Assembly (NCBI GenBank): GCA_963969595.1
Contig: OZ018417.1
Coordinates: 20,896,501-20,960,500, forward strand
DNA length: 64,000 nt
Reading direction: 5' to 3'
Source: Neckera pumila
Taxonomy: Eukaryota > Streptophyta > Bryopsida > Hypnales > Neckeraceae
Made by a program: the position numbers and the translations under genes. The stretch's first letter is position 1, and every line of letters begins with the position of its first letter. The notes under the pieces are model-generated. The model had not been told where the DNA came from. It saw only the letters and a list, made by a program, of their open reading frames with translations, and searched no databases. Below, piece after piece: positions 63,901-64,000 of the stretch.

Positions 63901-64000
63901 TTTCTATTCCAATTTAAGATTTTGAGTTTTAAAAAAATAAAAGAATATCCTATCAATGTTTAAACTTTGGATCAATATCCATAGTCTACAAAGTTTCCAA
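60921..64000. other. AT-rich terminal region
   Basis: Three kilobases of AT-rich DNA without recognised genes, RNAs or complete elements. Frames at 61155-61382 and 63612-63845 have low-complexity composition and no domain. Some phrases near 63440-63500 echo sequence near 59390-59450, so a partial repeat may run off the window edge. Confidence 0.45.

Overview
The window is nuclear DNA of a land plant. Genes are split by short GT-AG introns. It carries a plant RALF peptide gene, an L-type (legume-type) lectin, a plant-type PATRONUS/RSS1 securin and a 26S proteasome ATPase. Intergenic DNA is very AT-rich. A decayed kinase of a type I associate with mosses and lycophytes, and several F-box/kelch-like genes, make me lean to a bryophyte or other seedless plant. 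That placement is inference and low confidence.

Layout, left to right. 0-6 kb: a broken nucleostemin-like GTPase copy, a 30-bp minisatellite and dispersed repeats. 6.1-9.4 kb (+): six-exon PATRONUS/RSS1-like securin. 12.8-16.9 kb: two intronless kelch-like genes facing tail to tail. 17-34 kb: transposon-dense, with a frameshifted kinase pseudogene (21.8-23.8 kb) next to a lectin fragment, a ~100-bp satellite-like array (31.5-33.3 kb) and many small inverted-repeat elements. 35.4-37.1 kb (-): intact three-exon secreted lectin. 38.6-43 kb: a fold-back Mutator-like element with a 9-bp target duplication inside an older repeat, then more small elements. 43.5-46.9 kb (-): five-exon F-box/kelch gene, an intron-bearing relative of the two intronless genes. 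51.6 kb (+): RALF. 54.7-54.96 kb (-): an orphan terminal exon. 55.2-58.8 kb (-): ten-exon RPT5, with inverted-repeat elements in introns 2 and 9. 59-64 kb: AT-rich repeats, no genes seen.

The genes do not form a pathway or operon. Two concern ubiquitin-dependent cell-cycle control in a general sense: a securin carrying APC/C degrons and a proteasome ATPase. F-box-like proteins may also link to ubiquitin ligases. This is ordinary plant gene order, not a cluster.

The most unusual content is mobile. One set of elements is bounded by TTAA and begins CCCCTAAAGG. One copy interrupts a tandem array whose sister monomer has a single TTAA, so TTAA looks like a true target duplication (piggyBac-like behaviour). 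A second set has CATTAGAG...CTCTAATG ends, AT homopolymer tracts and interchangeable cores, some with a conserved long hairpin. One copy is nested in a TTAA element with no evident target duplication. All exon models are hand-derived from splice signals and reading-frame continuity.
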